64,000 nt of DNA from Sambucus nigra (Eukaryota; Streptophyta; Magnoliopsida; Dipsacales; Adoxaceae). Under the pieces are notes generated by a model that was not told the origin of the DNA, made no database searches, and saw only the letters and a program-made list of their open reading frames with translations. Location: assembly GCA_949130495.1 (NCBI GenBank), contig OX422221.1, positions 480,293,159 through 480,357,158 of the forward strand, in the 5' to 3' direction. Below, in pieces: positions 1 to 11,200 of this stretch; the stretch's first letter is position 1, and the number at the start of each line of letters is the position of its first letter. The position numbers and the translations under genes are program-made.

Positions 1-252
1 GAGCAAATGTCTCCCCAAAGTCTACACCCTCAATCTGTGTGTAGCCTTGAGTGACCAACCTAGCTTTATTTCAGATTATGGTACCATTTTTATCCATTTT
101 ATTCTTGAAAATCCACTTGGTACCTATCACATTAGTCTCACTAGGTCGGGGACTAGTTCCCAGACATTGTTCTTTTTAAACTGAAGCAACTCATCCTATA
201 TAGCAGATATCCAGTGTTCATCCTTGAGTGCTTCTTTATGATTCTTGGGCTC
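1..252 (-). pseudogene. copia RT, N-terminal fragment
   Basis: Minus-strand translation, in broken frames, gives the conserved start of copia reverse transcriptase: KNHKEALKDEHW, NNVWELV, then GTKWIFKNKMDKNGTI, KARLVTQGYTQ and GVDFGETFAPV-like residues at the window edge. This part precedes the palm domain; the YVDD catalytic box is beyond the window. At least two in-frame stops and one frameshift are present. RT would synthesise cDNA from element RNA in cytoplasmic virus-like particles. The match to copia RT is strong although the fragment is short. Confidence 0.75.
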
Positions 253-828
253 GACTGTGGACGTGTAGTAAAAATGACTAAAAACGTTCTCTAGTTAAGC
301 ACGAGTCTTGACCCCTAAGGTGGGATCGTCAACAATGGCAGAAGGGTCATGACTCTTTCGAACCCAAGCAGGTGTGTCCCCTAACACAGGAGTAGGATCC
401 ACAGAGTGTGGGTGAGGGACAAGTAAATCACTGTCAGAAAAGTCCTTATCCTCACATTTAAGGCTAGAATCAATAAACGCAGAAGGTTCGTCATCTTTCA
501 CGGTGATGTTTATTGACTCCATAACCTAGGAGCTCTTCAGGTTAAAAACTCGGTATGTTGTACTATTTGATGAATATCCTAACAATATTCCCTCATTGCT
601 CCGGGATTCAAAATTTCCTAATTGCTCTCTGTCCCGTAGGATGTAGCATTTACTCCCAAAGACATGAAAATATGCAAGGTTGGGTTTCTTGCCAGTCCAC
701 AATTCATAAGGCGTCTTAAGTGTGTGTGGACGTCAGTAGACCCTATTCACCGTATGACATGCAGTAGACACTGCCTCTGTCCAAAATCTCCTAGCAACCT
801 TACGACCTAGAAGCATAGATCTAGCCAT
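253..828 (-). pseudogene. copia integrase C-terminus and INT-RT linker
   Basis: The minus strand continues from the integrase core with the typical copia segment: FWTEAVSTACH, TPYELWTGKKPNL, FHVFGSKCYILRDREQLG, then the GILLGYSSNSTTYRVFN block. Next comes an acidic Ser/Pro-rich linker (open frame 522-295) leading into RT. The copia GKKP motif is recognisable. Stops interrupt the frame, for example a TAG before VMESINITV. It is part of the same Pol polyprotein as its neighbours. Confidence 0.7.
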
Positions 829-1485
829 TTATTGAATCGTTCTATCCTTTCTCTCAACAATCCCATTTTGCTGAGGAGTCTTCATAGATGAAAACTCATT
901 TTTGATTCCTAGACTGTTACAGTAAAGATCAACCTTTGCTTCTTTAAATTCAGTGCCATTATCACTACGTATCCTATTAATAGTGACTCCATGCTGACTT
1001 TGCAGGACACGACACTTGGTCGTTAAACACTCAACAACATCTGATTTCTCTCTCAAAAAACCAACAATCGAATATCTGGAGAAATCATCTACCATCACGA
1101 GGATGTACCTCTTACCACCCAGACTCTCAGTGCGAGTATGAACCATAAGATCCATGTGAATTAACTCAAGCACACGGGAGGTGGTAATGGAATGCAACTT
1201 CCGATGGGGACTACGGATTTGTTTTCCCATCTGACAGAGTCCACAAACAGTGGAAGTTGGCTTTCCAAGAGATGGTAAGCCACGTACTAGGTCCTTTTTA
1301 GCTAAACAATTCAAATCTCTTATGTTCAAATGACCTAAACGTTGGTGCCATAAATCCATAGGAGTGATCGTGGCGCTGTTGCAGACAAGTGAGGATGTGG
1401 GCAAAATCCCATAGCAATTATCTTCTGATCTCACCTCTTGCACTAAAAGTTTACCGGATTGATTATAGACATTACACCCGGTCAA
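829..1485 (-). pseudogene. copia GAG-pre-integrase and integrase core
   Basis: A 218-residue open frame. The zinc-binding region is seen as WHQRLGH followed by CGLCQMGK (HHCC type). The DDE core follows: IHMDLM (first Asp), RSDNGTEF (second Asp) and PQQNGIVERK (Glu), so the catalytic triad is preserved. Integrase inserts the cDNA into chromosomal DNA. The frame overlaps the upstream protease frame by 14 bp in a different phase, so a frameshift separates the two parts of what should be one polyprotein. The ATG at 1485 is only the first Met in the broken frame, not a true start. Confidence 0.88.
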
Positions 1486-2053
1486 ACTTTACGGTAAAGT
1501 CATCGTCACACAGCTGGCTAATGCTGAGAAGGTTTGCCTTCAAACCTTTGATATACAAAACATTCTCTAGCTTAGGAAATCCTGGTAAAACTACTATACC
1601 TCGTCCTATAATGCTAGATTTGCTCCCGTCTCCAAAGGTGACTCTTCCATCCTTATAATCCTCTAGGTGGGTAAAAAATGAGACATCACCAGTCATATGT
1701 CTTGAGCAACCACTATCAAAATACCACTGTGAGGTATTATGTGCTATGAGAGCGACATGAACAACAAGGGTCTTTTCATCTTTCTTAGGAACCCAAGACG
1801 TGGTAACCTTTTTTATACCCTTGTTGTTGTTGGTTTTAGTCGGGATGCGAGAAGCATTCACTGACGGTAAAGATATCCGTCGGAATGCCTCCATCAAACT
1901 TTGTGATGTGGCAGCTAAAAACTCAACACACTCTCTCAGATTGACAAAATCATCAGTATGATGTGGTGGTGGAGTAGTATGTTGTGTCCGACCCAAACTA
2001 TAGCAAAACTCCCTGAGGTGGACATTTCTTTTGCAATAAGTACAAAAGAACAC
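1472..2053 (-). pseudogene. copia CCHC knuckle and aspartic protease
   Basis: A 193-residue frame. Residues 4-17 form a complete CX2CX4HX4C zinc knuckle (CTYC, then H, then C). The retropepsin active site follows as WYFDSGCSRHMTG (DSG form), then GDGSKSSIIGRGI and the ENVLYIKGLKANLLSISQLC segment that leads into pre-integrase in copia elements. The protease would cleave the Gag-Pol polyprotein. Loss of frame at about 1480 truncates it before integrase. A second, damaged knuckle lies farther upstream in gag. Confidence 0.85.
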
Positions 2054-2401
2054 AGTATTAGGAGGACCTTAGTTTTCTTTTCTTGGTCGAACTCTACTAC
2101 ATTGTTTTTAACGATGGCCATATGGAGTCGTAGTAAACTCAGGAATTGGTCCAGGTGTAATTTGGGATGTGGTGGCACTGTCATAACCCATTCCTTGCCT
2201 ATCACCAAAACCTAAAGCGGGGTCGAGGAGCATTTTTCCCATCTGTCCTCGATTTGTACCTTGACTTCCTGTGCTCCCTCAAGATCATGAGTAAGCTGGG
2301 AAACACAGGCTTTATGTTTCTTCCGAGTTTCCATGGAGGAGTGGTTCTCACTCGTAAGACTAGCCACTTTATTAGTCAAGTCCCCTATCTCTTTCTCAAA
2401 A

Positions 2402-2404
<3 letters not shown>

Positions 2405-2435
<31 letters not shown>
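2405..2435. repeat. (CT)n microsatellite inside gag
   Basis: About 15 uninterrupted CT units. In the gag frame on the minus strand this reads as alternating Glu-Arg, extending the charged coiled-coil segment. A second short CT run lies at 2441-2455. Confidence 0.9.
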
Positions 2436-2437
<2 letters not shown>

Positions 2438-3779
2438 AATAGTCTCTCTCTTTCTCTAAACAGGTAGTGCAGGTGGAGGATTCTCTCTCTCTCAGTTCTT
2501 CTAAATCTTCTTTTAAAGCGGTGATCCTAAGAACTAGTGCTTTGTTACGCCTTTTGGTTTTAAATGACTCATTATATAACTAAGCGTAGGCGCGTTGAAG
2601 ATTACACTCGCTCTCACTTGCGTCATCCTCCGCCTTACTCACATCGTTCTCACTATCGAGGAGTCCTTGAGAAGTAGCATCCTCCTCGTCGTAAGGAGCA
2701 CTAGACGTATGACTAGCCATGAATGCGGTGAAATTACATTCATGCGGTGACTCGTCTCTAGAGTCCACCGACTCGACCTCACTGTCGTCACTAAGGGTAC
2801 CATTTAGGACAACTTTGTTTTTTTCTTTTGCAAGTCTATTCAGTCTAGTGGCACACTCAAAAGCTCTATGTCCCTTACCGTCGTACTCATAGCATCTCTC
2901 ACCATCTTTAGGAGGGTATTTAAAACCTTTTTCATTTTTCTTATTTTTCTCAAAAAACTTTTTATCTTTGAAATTTTCATTTTTATTGAATTTGAGAATT
3001 TTCTTGAAATTTTTAGCAAATAGGGCCAAATCATCTAAATCAAAATCACACTCAAAATCTGACGTTTCCATCTCTCTTTTTCTGGATGATTCAACTCTCT
3101 TTCTTGACGAACCCTCACTTTTTCTAGCTTGGGCGTTAAGTGCAATACCCTTATATTTTGGTTTGAAGGTTTTAGGAAACATATCAATTTCATAAGTTTG
3201 CAAGTCTCCTACAAGTTCCTCCAATTTAAGCGTGTTTAAATTTCCTATAGAATTTAGCACAGTGACTTTAGGGATAAAACGCTCAAGAAGTCATCTTAGA
3301 ATATTTTTAACAACTCTATCATTAGGATTGTGTTGACCAAGATTAAAACTAGTGTTAACAATAACAGATAACCTAACATAAAATTCATCAAAACATTCAG
3401 TCTCAAGAATGGTGATATTTTCGAATTGAGTTGTTAAATTTTGCAGTTAAGATTCTTTTACAGCATTAGTTCCTTCATGGCTGAGTTGCAAAACATCCCA
3501 TGCCTCTTTGGATGTGGAGCACGTCATAATTCGTCGGAACTCGTCAGGAGTGACGGATCCGAAAATAGCACTTAAACCCTTAGAATTAAAAGATTAACAT
3601 TTAAAATCTTCTTCAGTCCAATCAGTCACAGATTTTAAATTAGTCATGTTATTAGCAGTGACGGAGGGAGGTGTCCACCTTTTTTCTACTAAAATCCAAG
3701 CACGTTCATCTATGGGTTTTAAGGCAGATTTCATGCGGGCTTTCCAGTAAGCATAGTTTGTCCCGTCAAAAAGTGGCAT
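2405..3779 (-). pseudogene. copia Gag (UBN2-type)
   Basis: Gag starts at the ATG at 3779 with PLFDGTNYAYWKARMK, the N-terminal block of copia Gag, 110 bp after the primer binding site. A stop at ~3594 and several more breaks follow. The frame 3260-2580 carries basic and acidic blocks and a zinc knuckle, CYEYDGKGHRAFEC, whose second Cys is replaced by Tyr. An acidic Ser/Asp/Glu-rich tail and a predicted coiled-coil segment rich in Glu-Arg follow. Gag packages element RNA into particles. The N-terminal block and knuckle are clear; the intervening frames are broken. Confidence 0.8.
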
Positions 3780-3891
3780 TTTATTATATTATTTCTCCAT
3801 TGAACACGCTCTTTTTCAAAAATCAATTTTTCAGAAAATTGATATCTTAGAAAAATTTTACGAAAAAATTACACTGTATAATTGTGTAATT

Positions 3892-3904
3892 GGCTCTGAT
3901 ACCA
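3892..3904 (-). other. primer binding site (initiator tRNA-Met type)
   Basis: On the minus strand this reads TGGTATCAGAGCC, matching the complement of the 3' end of plant initiator tRNA-Met, the usual copia primer. It lies 3 bp from the LTR edge at 3908 and fixes the element's direction. Confidence 0.92.
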
Positions 3905-3907
3905 ATT

Positions 3908-4566
3908 TGAAGAGTGCGCTTTTGTTCAAATAAAGTAATTATTTAATTAAACACTGTTTTTCAAATTAAATTCTAAAACATGCGTCTAGATGATTTATCA
4001 ATTAAAATAAATATAGCATGTGACACAACATATCAGGAAAAATCCCCGCAGGGCAAAACCATATTATTTTCACTATAATTTGTAAATAACGGTTACACGA
4101 ATTGTAATGAAAATAAGTGTGACATTCAAAAATACCCGTAGGTGTCGGTTCCGATGTCCTCGCCTGGAATCTCCCTTAAGAATTCCAGATGGACAGCAAT
4201 GAAGAAGATATCAGCTTCTCCACAAAATACACCAAATGAGTGTAGATGACCTCTTGAAGGTTCTCCAAAATGTGCAAGTGTAAATGCAAGAGAAGTGTGA
4301 ATTTTAGTGAAACATGGAAGGAATAGGGACGAAGTTTACTCATTATGTTTGGAAAAGATTTTAAGTGGTGACAACATTTTACCACAAGGAATCTGCCAGC
4401 TGCAGGGACCCCGAATCGGTTCGGGTATCCCGCGAACCGGTTCGCCCCCAGAACCGGTTCGGTCTGGGTTCGGGGAAAATCACTGGTTTGGAGGTTTAAA
4501 ACACTTAGAATTTTTCAAGACTTTTCTAAGTATTTTTCTCCAATTTCAAAGGCCCATGACTTCTTC
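3908..4566 (-). repeat. 5' LTR of Sirevirus-like copia element
   Basis: In plus orientation it begins TGAAGA and ends TCTTCA, a perfect 6 bp terminal inverted repeat with TG...CA ends, 659 bp long. The start abuts the primer binding site. The partner LTR is outside the window, so the outer edge rests on the inverted repeat alone. It contains the AACCGGTT palindrome cluster at 4411-4460. Confidence 0.75.
4411..4460. promoter_or_regulatory. AACCGGTT palindrome cluster in LTR
   Basis: Three related palindromes lie within 50 bp: a near-perfect one at 4411-4424, a perfect 12 bp CGAACCGGTTCG at 4433-4444, and a perfect 10 bp GAACCGGTTC at 4451-4460. Centres are 17-20 bp apart. The surroundings are GC-rich in an otherwise AT-rich LTR. 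A role as transcription-factor sites is inferred. Palindrome-rich LTR control regions are known from maize Sireviruses. Confidence 0.45.
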
Positions 4567-4900
4567 ACCGTAGCTCGGATTGAGGTTCTGTTTCTTCCAG
4601 TACCTTTGTTGCGGCCAACTCTTCAATTTCCATTGTACCGAACATCCGAACGGTGGCTGTACAATTACCAAAATTCCCTTGAACTTCCATTTCAAGCCAT
4701 ATTTCACTGTTTTGACTTCTCTTGAGTACCACTTGCATTTCGGGCCTAAAATTATGGAACGTGAAGTCGTTGATGCAGATGTGGGACACTTGATGGAGAT
4801 GCTGAATGCATGATTCCCAGAATTCAGATTTAGACCGTCGTGCAGGGACGTGCCAAAAGTAGCGGTATACGATATATACAAATGTAAGATAACGGACATG
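4565..4900 (-). other. unrecognised open frame beside the LTR
   Basis: A minus-strand frame of roughly 110 codons without stops ends at a TGA at ~4565, overlapping the LTR edge. The composition looks protein-like, for example CINDFTFHNFRPEMQ and GNFGNCTATVRMFGTM. I do not recognise the family. It could be an exon of a host gene disrupted by the copia insertion, or chance. No clear splice sites bound it. Confidence 0.25.
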
Positions 4901-6245
4901 AGAAATATGTCCTTACATACATGTATTAATATTAAATTTATCATTGATAAATGCATGAATGACAAACTTTTCAAACAAAATATATCATTGATATATTAGT
5001 TATTGTAAATGTTTTTAAAAAATCCCATTGATAAATATATATGATTACCAAATATATCATTGATATATTTAGAAATGATAAAGTTACTACTAGGAAAAAG
5101 TATCAATTAAGATATATGTGTGAGATGCATTTTATTCATCACTATAGCTGGACTATAATACCATGTATTTTTTTAGTATTTAATTAATTGTTAAATTGAT
5201 TGTCGAATATTGAAGAGTTGTTATATGACATGGGGTATGTCCTTCTATGATTCAAGATAGTGAACTTTTGATATGTTATTTAGTAGATTGAGATATTACA
5301 CGTATTGCACTAAGTATTGAGTAATGTGTTGATTATGCTCTATTGCGATAGATGTTAGTGAACTCATAATAATTCATTAAGATAAATAATTAATTGACTT
5401 AGTATTATTGGTGTCTATGGAATAGTCAAGGGCTAGGTATCAGTGGTATATTTGTTTGGATTATTGCTTCGGCATCGAGTCCCACTAATCGCTAAGTAGG
5501 TTCTTATAATACCAAGTCATATCCTAAATAATTAATATTTAAGAATTAAGATTTGAAGTTAAGCTACGCGTATTAGCTAGTTAATTAATTTAATGAGATA
5601 ATTAGTTAACGTAATAAGATGATTGACTTTTAAAATATGTTAACCTTTGAGTAGGTTCATGACATGTTTAGAAAATCAAGTTTAATCTTATTACATTTGA
5701 ATTGTGGTCTATTGGTTGGTATATGAGTTTGTCCAAGTTTAAGGCCATTTGGATCTTCTTTTGGGCTGTTTTTAGTTGAGGATAATTTAGGGCCTAATCC
5801 TAATTGTAGGATTAGTGATTTAAGATAACCTATACCTTACACTTATAATCATAACACATATTGGGAGAGCCCCAAGGAAGAGATGGTGGAATCCCTATCT
5901 CGGAGGCTATTATGGGATTAATGAAATTCTAAGGGCATGTTTGATTGATTAGTGGAAAAATACAAATTTTTCATAGCCAAAATTTGGCATTTCAAAGATT
6001 TTGTGGAAAACAATCACATTTGCCACTATTGTCTAGAAGTTGAAAAATCATCCATTTTTATCTTTTTTTTATAAAACAGAAACGATGAATGTTAGAGTTA
6101 TTGTTAATAATTTTTTAATTATTGACGTTAATTATTTAGTGACATTAAAAGGACTTATTACAAATATTAAAATGGTTATTAGGGTTATTATTAATTCTAA
6201 TGACATTACTAATAATGTTAATAACATTAATAATGTAATTTTCGG
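4567..6245. other. intergenic, AT-rich, no gene seen
   Basis: Apart from the short open frame at the left end, I see no coding or RNA feature. The sequence is AT-rich with short repeats of TATATCATTGATATAT type near 4975-5065 and a small hairpin at 5795-5814 (TAATCCTA, 4 bp loop, TAGGATTA). The last ~300 bp (5935-6245) are rich in AATAATGTTAATAA-type repeats that continue beyond the copia insertion at 26671-26890, so both flanks may be halves of one older AT-rich element. Confidence 0.6.
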
Positions 6246-7641
6246 TGAAGCACCTTATACTCTTGACTTACTTGAGTCTACATTGTATAAGTGCTCATCT
6301 AGTTTGAAAATTGTGACAAAATTTGAGTCCCATCCGCTAGATACCAAATAACCTCAGATTCTTCTCATGATGCCTCAATTGATTCATCTGAAGGTAAATT
6401 CTCAATCACACACACACATTAGGATTGCATACATTGTACATATATATTGCATTATTTGCTTGTGTGTGAGTTAATTCCCTTTTAAATACATTTTTAATAT
6501 TTTTTGGAATTTTAAAATAATTTTTAAATGATTTTTAAGAAATTAAAAGTTGGGTTTTAAAACATTTGGGGTCATTTTGTGATTATTGGCTTTATCATTT
6601 CTTACCTGAATGTTTGGTTGAGTAGGATCCGAAAACGCTTGAGACTTCAGGGTGAGTGTGTAATTAAGTTTGAAACACGCGTTTTTTACTTCATCTTAGC
6701 CTTACACCTGTCATCGTCACAATGACCTGATTTGTGTTTATTGATAGACTCAGAACCTGTTCACAATCTCAGCCCTTGGATCTAGTTAATCGACGATCTC
6801 CATGCGTTTTATCCCAATCCTGTGAAACCCCTATAGACCAATCAGAGGACATTTAATCCACCGTTGATGTTAAAACCATTGGATGAAAGTCAAATGGCCA
6901 AGACAAAATCTCAGCCATTGATTTGAGCTATTATTCTCTAACCTTCCTTAGTATAAAAGGAGGTTGAGCCTCTACATTTAAAAAACTTTTGCCAGTTCGT
7001 CCAACTGAGAGAAAGAGAAGAGAGAGAAAATAGAGAGAGATAAGAGAGAGAAGCCACAGAGAGAAAACCCTAATATCGTTTCAAACCCTAAATTCCTTTT
7101 CCAAAACTAGTTTACAACCAAACTCCAAACCTGAGTGTTTGAGAGTTATTTTGGTAGTGGTTTGAAGGTTGTTCGTGGTTTGAATCCTCTGATTTTGAGA
7201 TCTTGTAACCAACTTAGATATTTCGGTTTGATCTCTATTTATTTTTCATAGAAACAGTAGATCTTGCTATTTTATGTCATATTACACTTAGATCTACATT
7301 ACTTAGTTTCTCATCTTGAGAAATCGTATTTATTGATTATTTGTTTTTTGTAAATGTTTTTCACAACTCAAGAATCAACAAATTCTTTTCTGTTTATAGT
7401 TCTTATGAAACAAGACTTCTGATCTAGTTGGAATCACAATTGGTGGTTTACAATTTCAAAAACATTTTCAAAACCCTCTGAAATTGTTTAAGACCTTGGC
7501 AGTCTTCCGAGCAAGTTAACCTTGTATTTTGGGTTAATTTTAAAGATCAAGAAAGTGTGTAGTTTCTAAAGAAGAGAGAAACTGAAAGCCTTATCATATA
7601 GATATGTTCTGTAAATTGATAGGACTTGTTTGTATAAATAA

Positions 7642-7672
<31 letters not shown>

Positions 7673-8266
7673 CGTGTGTGCATGCATGTGTTAGAATACT
7701 GTCACAAACACATGTCATACTACAACACAAGAAGTGTTGGATATAACATCTTGAAATGTCAAGAGTCGACGTAAAGCTGGAACAAAGTGTGGAGAAGTTA
7801 GCAAGCTGAGAAAGCCACATCAACATCAGAACTGTAGAGAAGTAAGAATCAAAGGAGTGGGTATATATTCTAAACTTGTATAGGTCTGTTTTATTTGCAT
7901 GCGTGTTAAATAGTTTGTAACTTGTATATTTTGTTTTAGTGGATTTTTGGTTTGTGACTTAGAAGTCACTGTGGATCTTTCCTCAGTTGGGTGAGGTTTT
8001 ACCACCTTAAAAACTGTGTGTACTTAATATTTCTACATCTCCTCATCTCATTCTTGTTGGTGTGCTGATTTAACCTGATTTAACCTGTTTTAGTTTTGTT
8101 TTTCAAAACTAGTTACATAATCTTGAACATATCTCGTACATTTTTTATTAAACATATCTTGTGATTAATCTGTTTGATGTAAAGAAAAGATTTTCCCCAA
8201 AAAATAGTTCAGAGTTACTTAGATAGTTTAATCTTGAATTAAACGACTTAAGTAATAGCTTTTTCA
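6246..8266 (+). repeat. 5' LTR of copia element 2
   Basis: 2021 bp, TGAAG...TTTTCA. It aligns along its whole length with the interrupted 3' LTR. About 8 differences in the first ~170 bp (by eye) suggest ~5% divergence. It contains a TATA box at 6952-6959, a GA-rich leader near 7010-7060, and a (GT)n tract at 7643-7666. The homologous tract in the 3' LTR is where the gypsy element inserted. Confidence 0.92.
6952..6959 (+). promoter_or_regulatory. LTR TATA box
   Basis: TATAAAAG, with a leader rich in GAGAGA downstream. The same position in the 3' LTR (14904-14910) keeps TATAAAA. It is the likely start of the element's RNA; the transcription start itself is not determined here. Confidence 0.6.
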
Positions 8267-8268
8267 AT

Positions 8269-8280
8269 TGGTATCAGAGC
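8269..8280 (+). other. primer binding site (initiator tRNA-Met type)
   Basis: TGGTATCAGAGC, 2 bp after the LTR end, the standard copia primer binding site. Confidence 0.93.
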
Positions 8281-8338
8281 TTGAAAATTTTTCTTTAAAG
8301 ATCTTGTGTTTCTGAAATTGTTTTGTTCAAATCAAAGA

Positions 8339-10770
8339 ATGAACGAGAAATATGAAAGATTTGGTAACTTGTCCAGACCCACTCTCTTTGATGGAAACAA
8401 CTTTCCTTACTGAAAAGTAAGGATGGTTTCTTTCATACAAGGAAGCTTGGGAGATGAAGTCTGGGACATTACCGAAAAAGGATATACTCATCCTACAAAA
8501 CCAGTCACTCAAGGAAGTAGTGAGAGGATTCAGAAAGTATTAAGTGAATTCACTCGAGAAGAGAACAAAGCCTCTATGAATAATAACAAAGGCAAGAATG
8601 CCATTTTTATGTCTATAAATGAACATGAGTTCAAACGAATCTCATCTTGTACCACTTCTAAGGAATCTTGGTATACACTGGTTACTGTACATGAAGGTGA
8701 CACTGGAGTTAAGGCTGCTAAAACACAAATGCTTATCCATTAGTATAACTCTTTAATCATGTCTAACTCTGAATCATTTGATAACTTTTACATAAATTTG
8801 ACTGACATTGTGACCAAATTACACTCTAATGGGATAACTTATGATAGACATGAAATTGTCTCGAAAATTCTAAGGTCATTACCACAAAAATTTAATAATA
8901 AAAGATATGGTATTGAGGAAATGAGTGATCAAAATCTCACTCTTGAATTACTCAGTAGTAAACTGAGAGTTGTGGAAATGGAACTAGAATTCAAGAAATA
9001 ATTAACCCAATCCCATAAAAAATAGACTAGTTCCAACCTGAGTTTTTCTTCTAAGCTGATAAAACCTGAGCTTAGCATTCCCAATTCTGATTCTGATGAG
9101 GAATGTGATATAGATATTTTGGATAATCAGATTGCCTTGATGTCAAAGCAATTTAAGAAGATTGTGAAATTTAGAAATAAAATGGCAACCAGACAAGGCA
9201 ACCCAAATTATCCAACTCGGTTTAATCACAAACCTCATGAGAAAGGTCAAGACAAACATCATAAGGACATTCATACGAGACCTAAAAAATATTGTAAGAA
9301 TATTGAATGTTTTAGATGTGGAAACTTGGGTCATATAGCATAAGATTGTAGAGTTAACTTAAACACGGCCAATAAATATACTAGGGCTAACATTTGTAAG
9401 ACATGGGATGATTCAAGTGATTCTGATAATGAGGAACCTGAGTCATCTGATGTTTTTGATCCTTGCATGTATTTCTTTGACAAGATAGTCTATAATGATG
9501 ATATGCATGTGCCTAAGTATGAGAATGATGCTAGTAGTTCTACTTCTGTTGTTATGAATCATGCTGCTACTGGTTTAGATGCTTTAATTTATGAGAACAA
9601 CGTTAATTCTACAGCGGGATGTGTGAGTAAAAGGGAAAGCAATAATGACGATGTCACTGTGTGTGTGAGTTCAAGAATTGAATCCTTAGGGGTCACTTCA
9701 CACACTACACTTAGTGATTCAGACACTGAAGACCTCCCTGATGTTCACACACTTTATGCCAAAACTCTCAAGAAAAGATCTAGACTAGAGAAGATAGTGA
9801 AAGACCTCACTAAGAAACTAGAAGACCTAAGTCTAATGGTTAAACTTAACACTGAAGAGTATACTACCCAATGTCTAACTCATGAAAATAAAGTCAAAAT
9901 TTTTTATCTAAAATTGAAATTTTTTATTGAAATAAATGAAACTTTGGAGAAAAAATATAAAGGGACATTATTAGAATTTGAATAAGCTAAAGAAAAGACA
10001 ACAACTGTTTTCAAAAAAATTGCTAAGTTTGAAAATAATTCCAATTGTTTTGATGATTTTGTTGCTAATTCAAAGACCAATTCTGATGATCGAACTGGAA
10101 TAGGATTTTGCCCAAATTCAAAGACACAAATTAAAAACTTTGAACCAATCAAGTTTTTGTCAGCTGGCAAAAGACCTATAGAAACCTATCCAGATTTCCA
10201 ATCCCTAAGTGATGAGTGATAAAAATAAACAAAAGATGGATATTGGGGAATCAAGTCACTCTAAGTGTGATAGTTTGCCTAAGTCTAAATACGTCTGCCC
10301 TCCGATTAGAAAGAGTGATTCTGTATTTCAAACTGTACTCCCTAGGAGTAAGGTTCAACGTCAAAATCCCATGAAACTTATGTTTAGATATTTACTAAGG
10401 AGATACCCCCTTCAAGCAATTCGTATTGCTCTTACTGTGACATATACGGACATTCTTTTGAAGGTTTCTACTCTAGACGTTTAGTTAATCCTGTCTGTAA
10501 TACTCCTTTATACCAAAACTTTAACTACTCTAGGAGAAGCCGTAACAATTATGTTCTACATAGACAACTAGACAAAAACATTAACTATAGAAAGAGAAAG
10601 ACCAGACCTAAAAGATCATTTACAAGGGGATTCCTGGGAACTTTTCTAAACCAAATTCTCACATCCTCTATAAAATTCAAATGCATGGACAAAATATTTT
10701 TCAACAAAAATCTAATGCTCGCAAATTTTATCAAATGAGAGCAGATATGTGCTAAACAAACACAAGAGCT
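8339..10770 (+). pseudogene. copia Gag, long form, with broken zinc knuckle
   Basis: The first ATG after the PBS, at 8339, opens a frame with RPTLFDGNNFPY, stopped at the conserved Trp (TGG to TGA at ~8412). The same frame resumes through 8423-8743, 8759-9001 and 9119-9985. These pieces show the UBN2-type Gag body (ISSCTTSKESWYTL, ILRSLPQKF), then a zinc knuckle CFRCGNLGHIA in which a TAA replaces the residue before the last DC. Next come a serine/acidic region and a predicted coiled coil (~9760-9960). From ~10200 the frame changes and decays. This is Gag of the same polyprotein as the downstream domains. Confidence 0.82.
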
Positions 10771-10803
10771 ATTTGGGTTAGAAAAGATGAGCTATTGTCC
10801 TAG

Positions 10804-11200
10804 ATGAAGTGTAACATTGTGATTACTACTTTAAAAGTTGAACACACTCCTTCTGGTTGGTATTTAGACTCTGGGTGTTCAAAACATATGACTGGGGATG
10901 ATACAAAACTTTTAAACAAAATCAGCTTTACTAGAGGAAAAGTTATTTTCGGTGATGGTGTATCATCTCAAATCATTGGTAAAGGAATACTCTAAGAAGA
11001 AGGAATGCCTGTGCTTGAAAATGTTCTTCTAGTAAAAGGTCTTAAGTCTAATCTACTTAGTATCTTGCAATTTTGTAACTCAAATCATACTATCACATTT
11101 TCAAAGAATAATTGTAAGATTTTAAATGAAAAAGTTGAGTACATAATTACAGGACTCATGATTCCTGACAATTGTTATACTGTCCAGAATAGTACTGAGG
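10804..11200 (+). pseudogene. copia aspartic protease
   Basis: The frame contains GWYLDSGCSKHMTGDD (DSG active site), VIFGDGVSSQIIGKGIL, a stop at 10993, then PVLENVLLVKGLKSNLLSI, the usual bridge to pre-integrase. The active-site aspartate and flap-like GDG are intact. The protease would process Gag-Pol. Both parts lie in one phase, so the stop at 10993 is a single point lesion. Confidence 0.87.

Larger units (their letters stand above)
1..4566 (-). mobile_element. Sirevirus-like Ty1/copia retrotransposon, 5' part only
   Basis: A copia element reads right to left: 5' LTR (3908-4566), primer binding site, gag, protease, integrase, and the first part of RT, where the window ends. The copia order (integrase before RT) is directly visible. 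A long gag with a zinc knuckle, an acidic/serine-rich tail and a coiled-coil region suggests the Sirevirus (SIRE) lineage; that assignment is from memory of family features. Stops and frameshifts occur in every domain, so it is defective. The 3' LTR, RNase H and most of RT lie outside the window to the left. Confidence 0.88.

Noticed and set aside
7566..7826. Minus-strand frame with His-Thr repeats.
   Set aside because: Translation of the (GT)n tract in the copia LTR.
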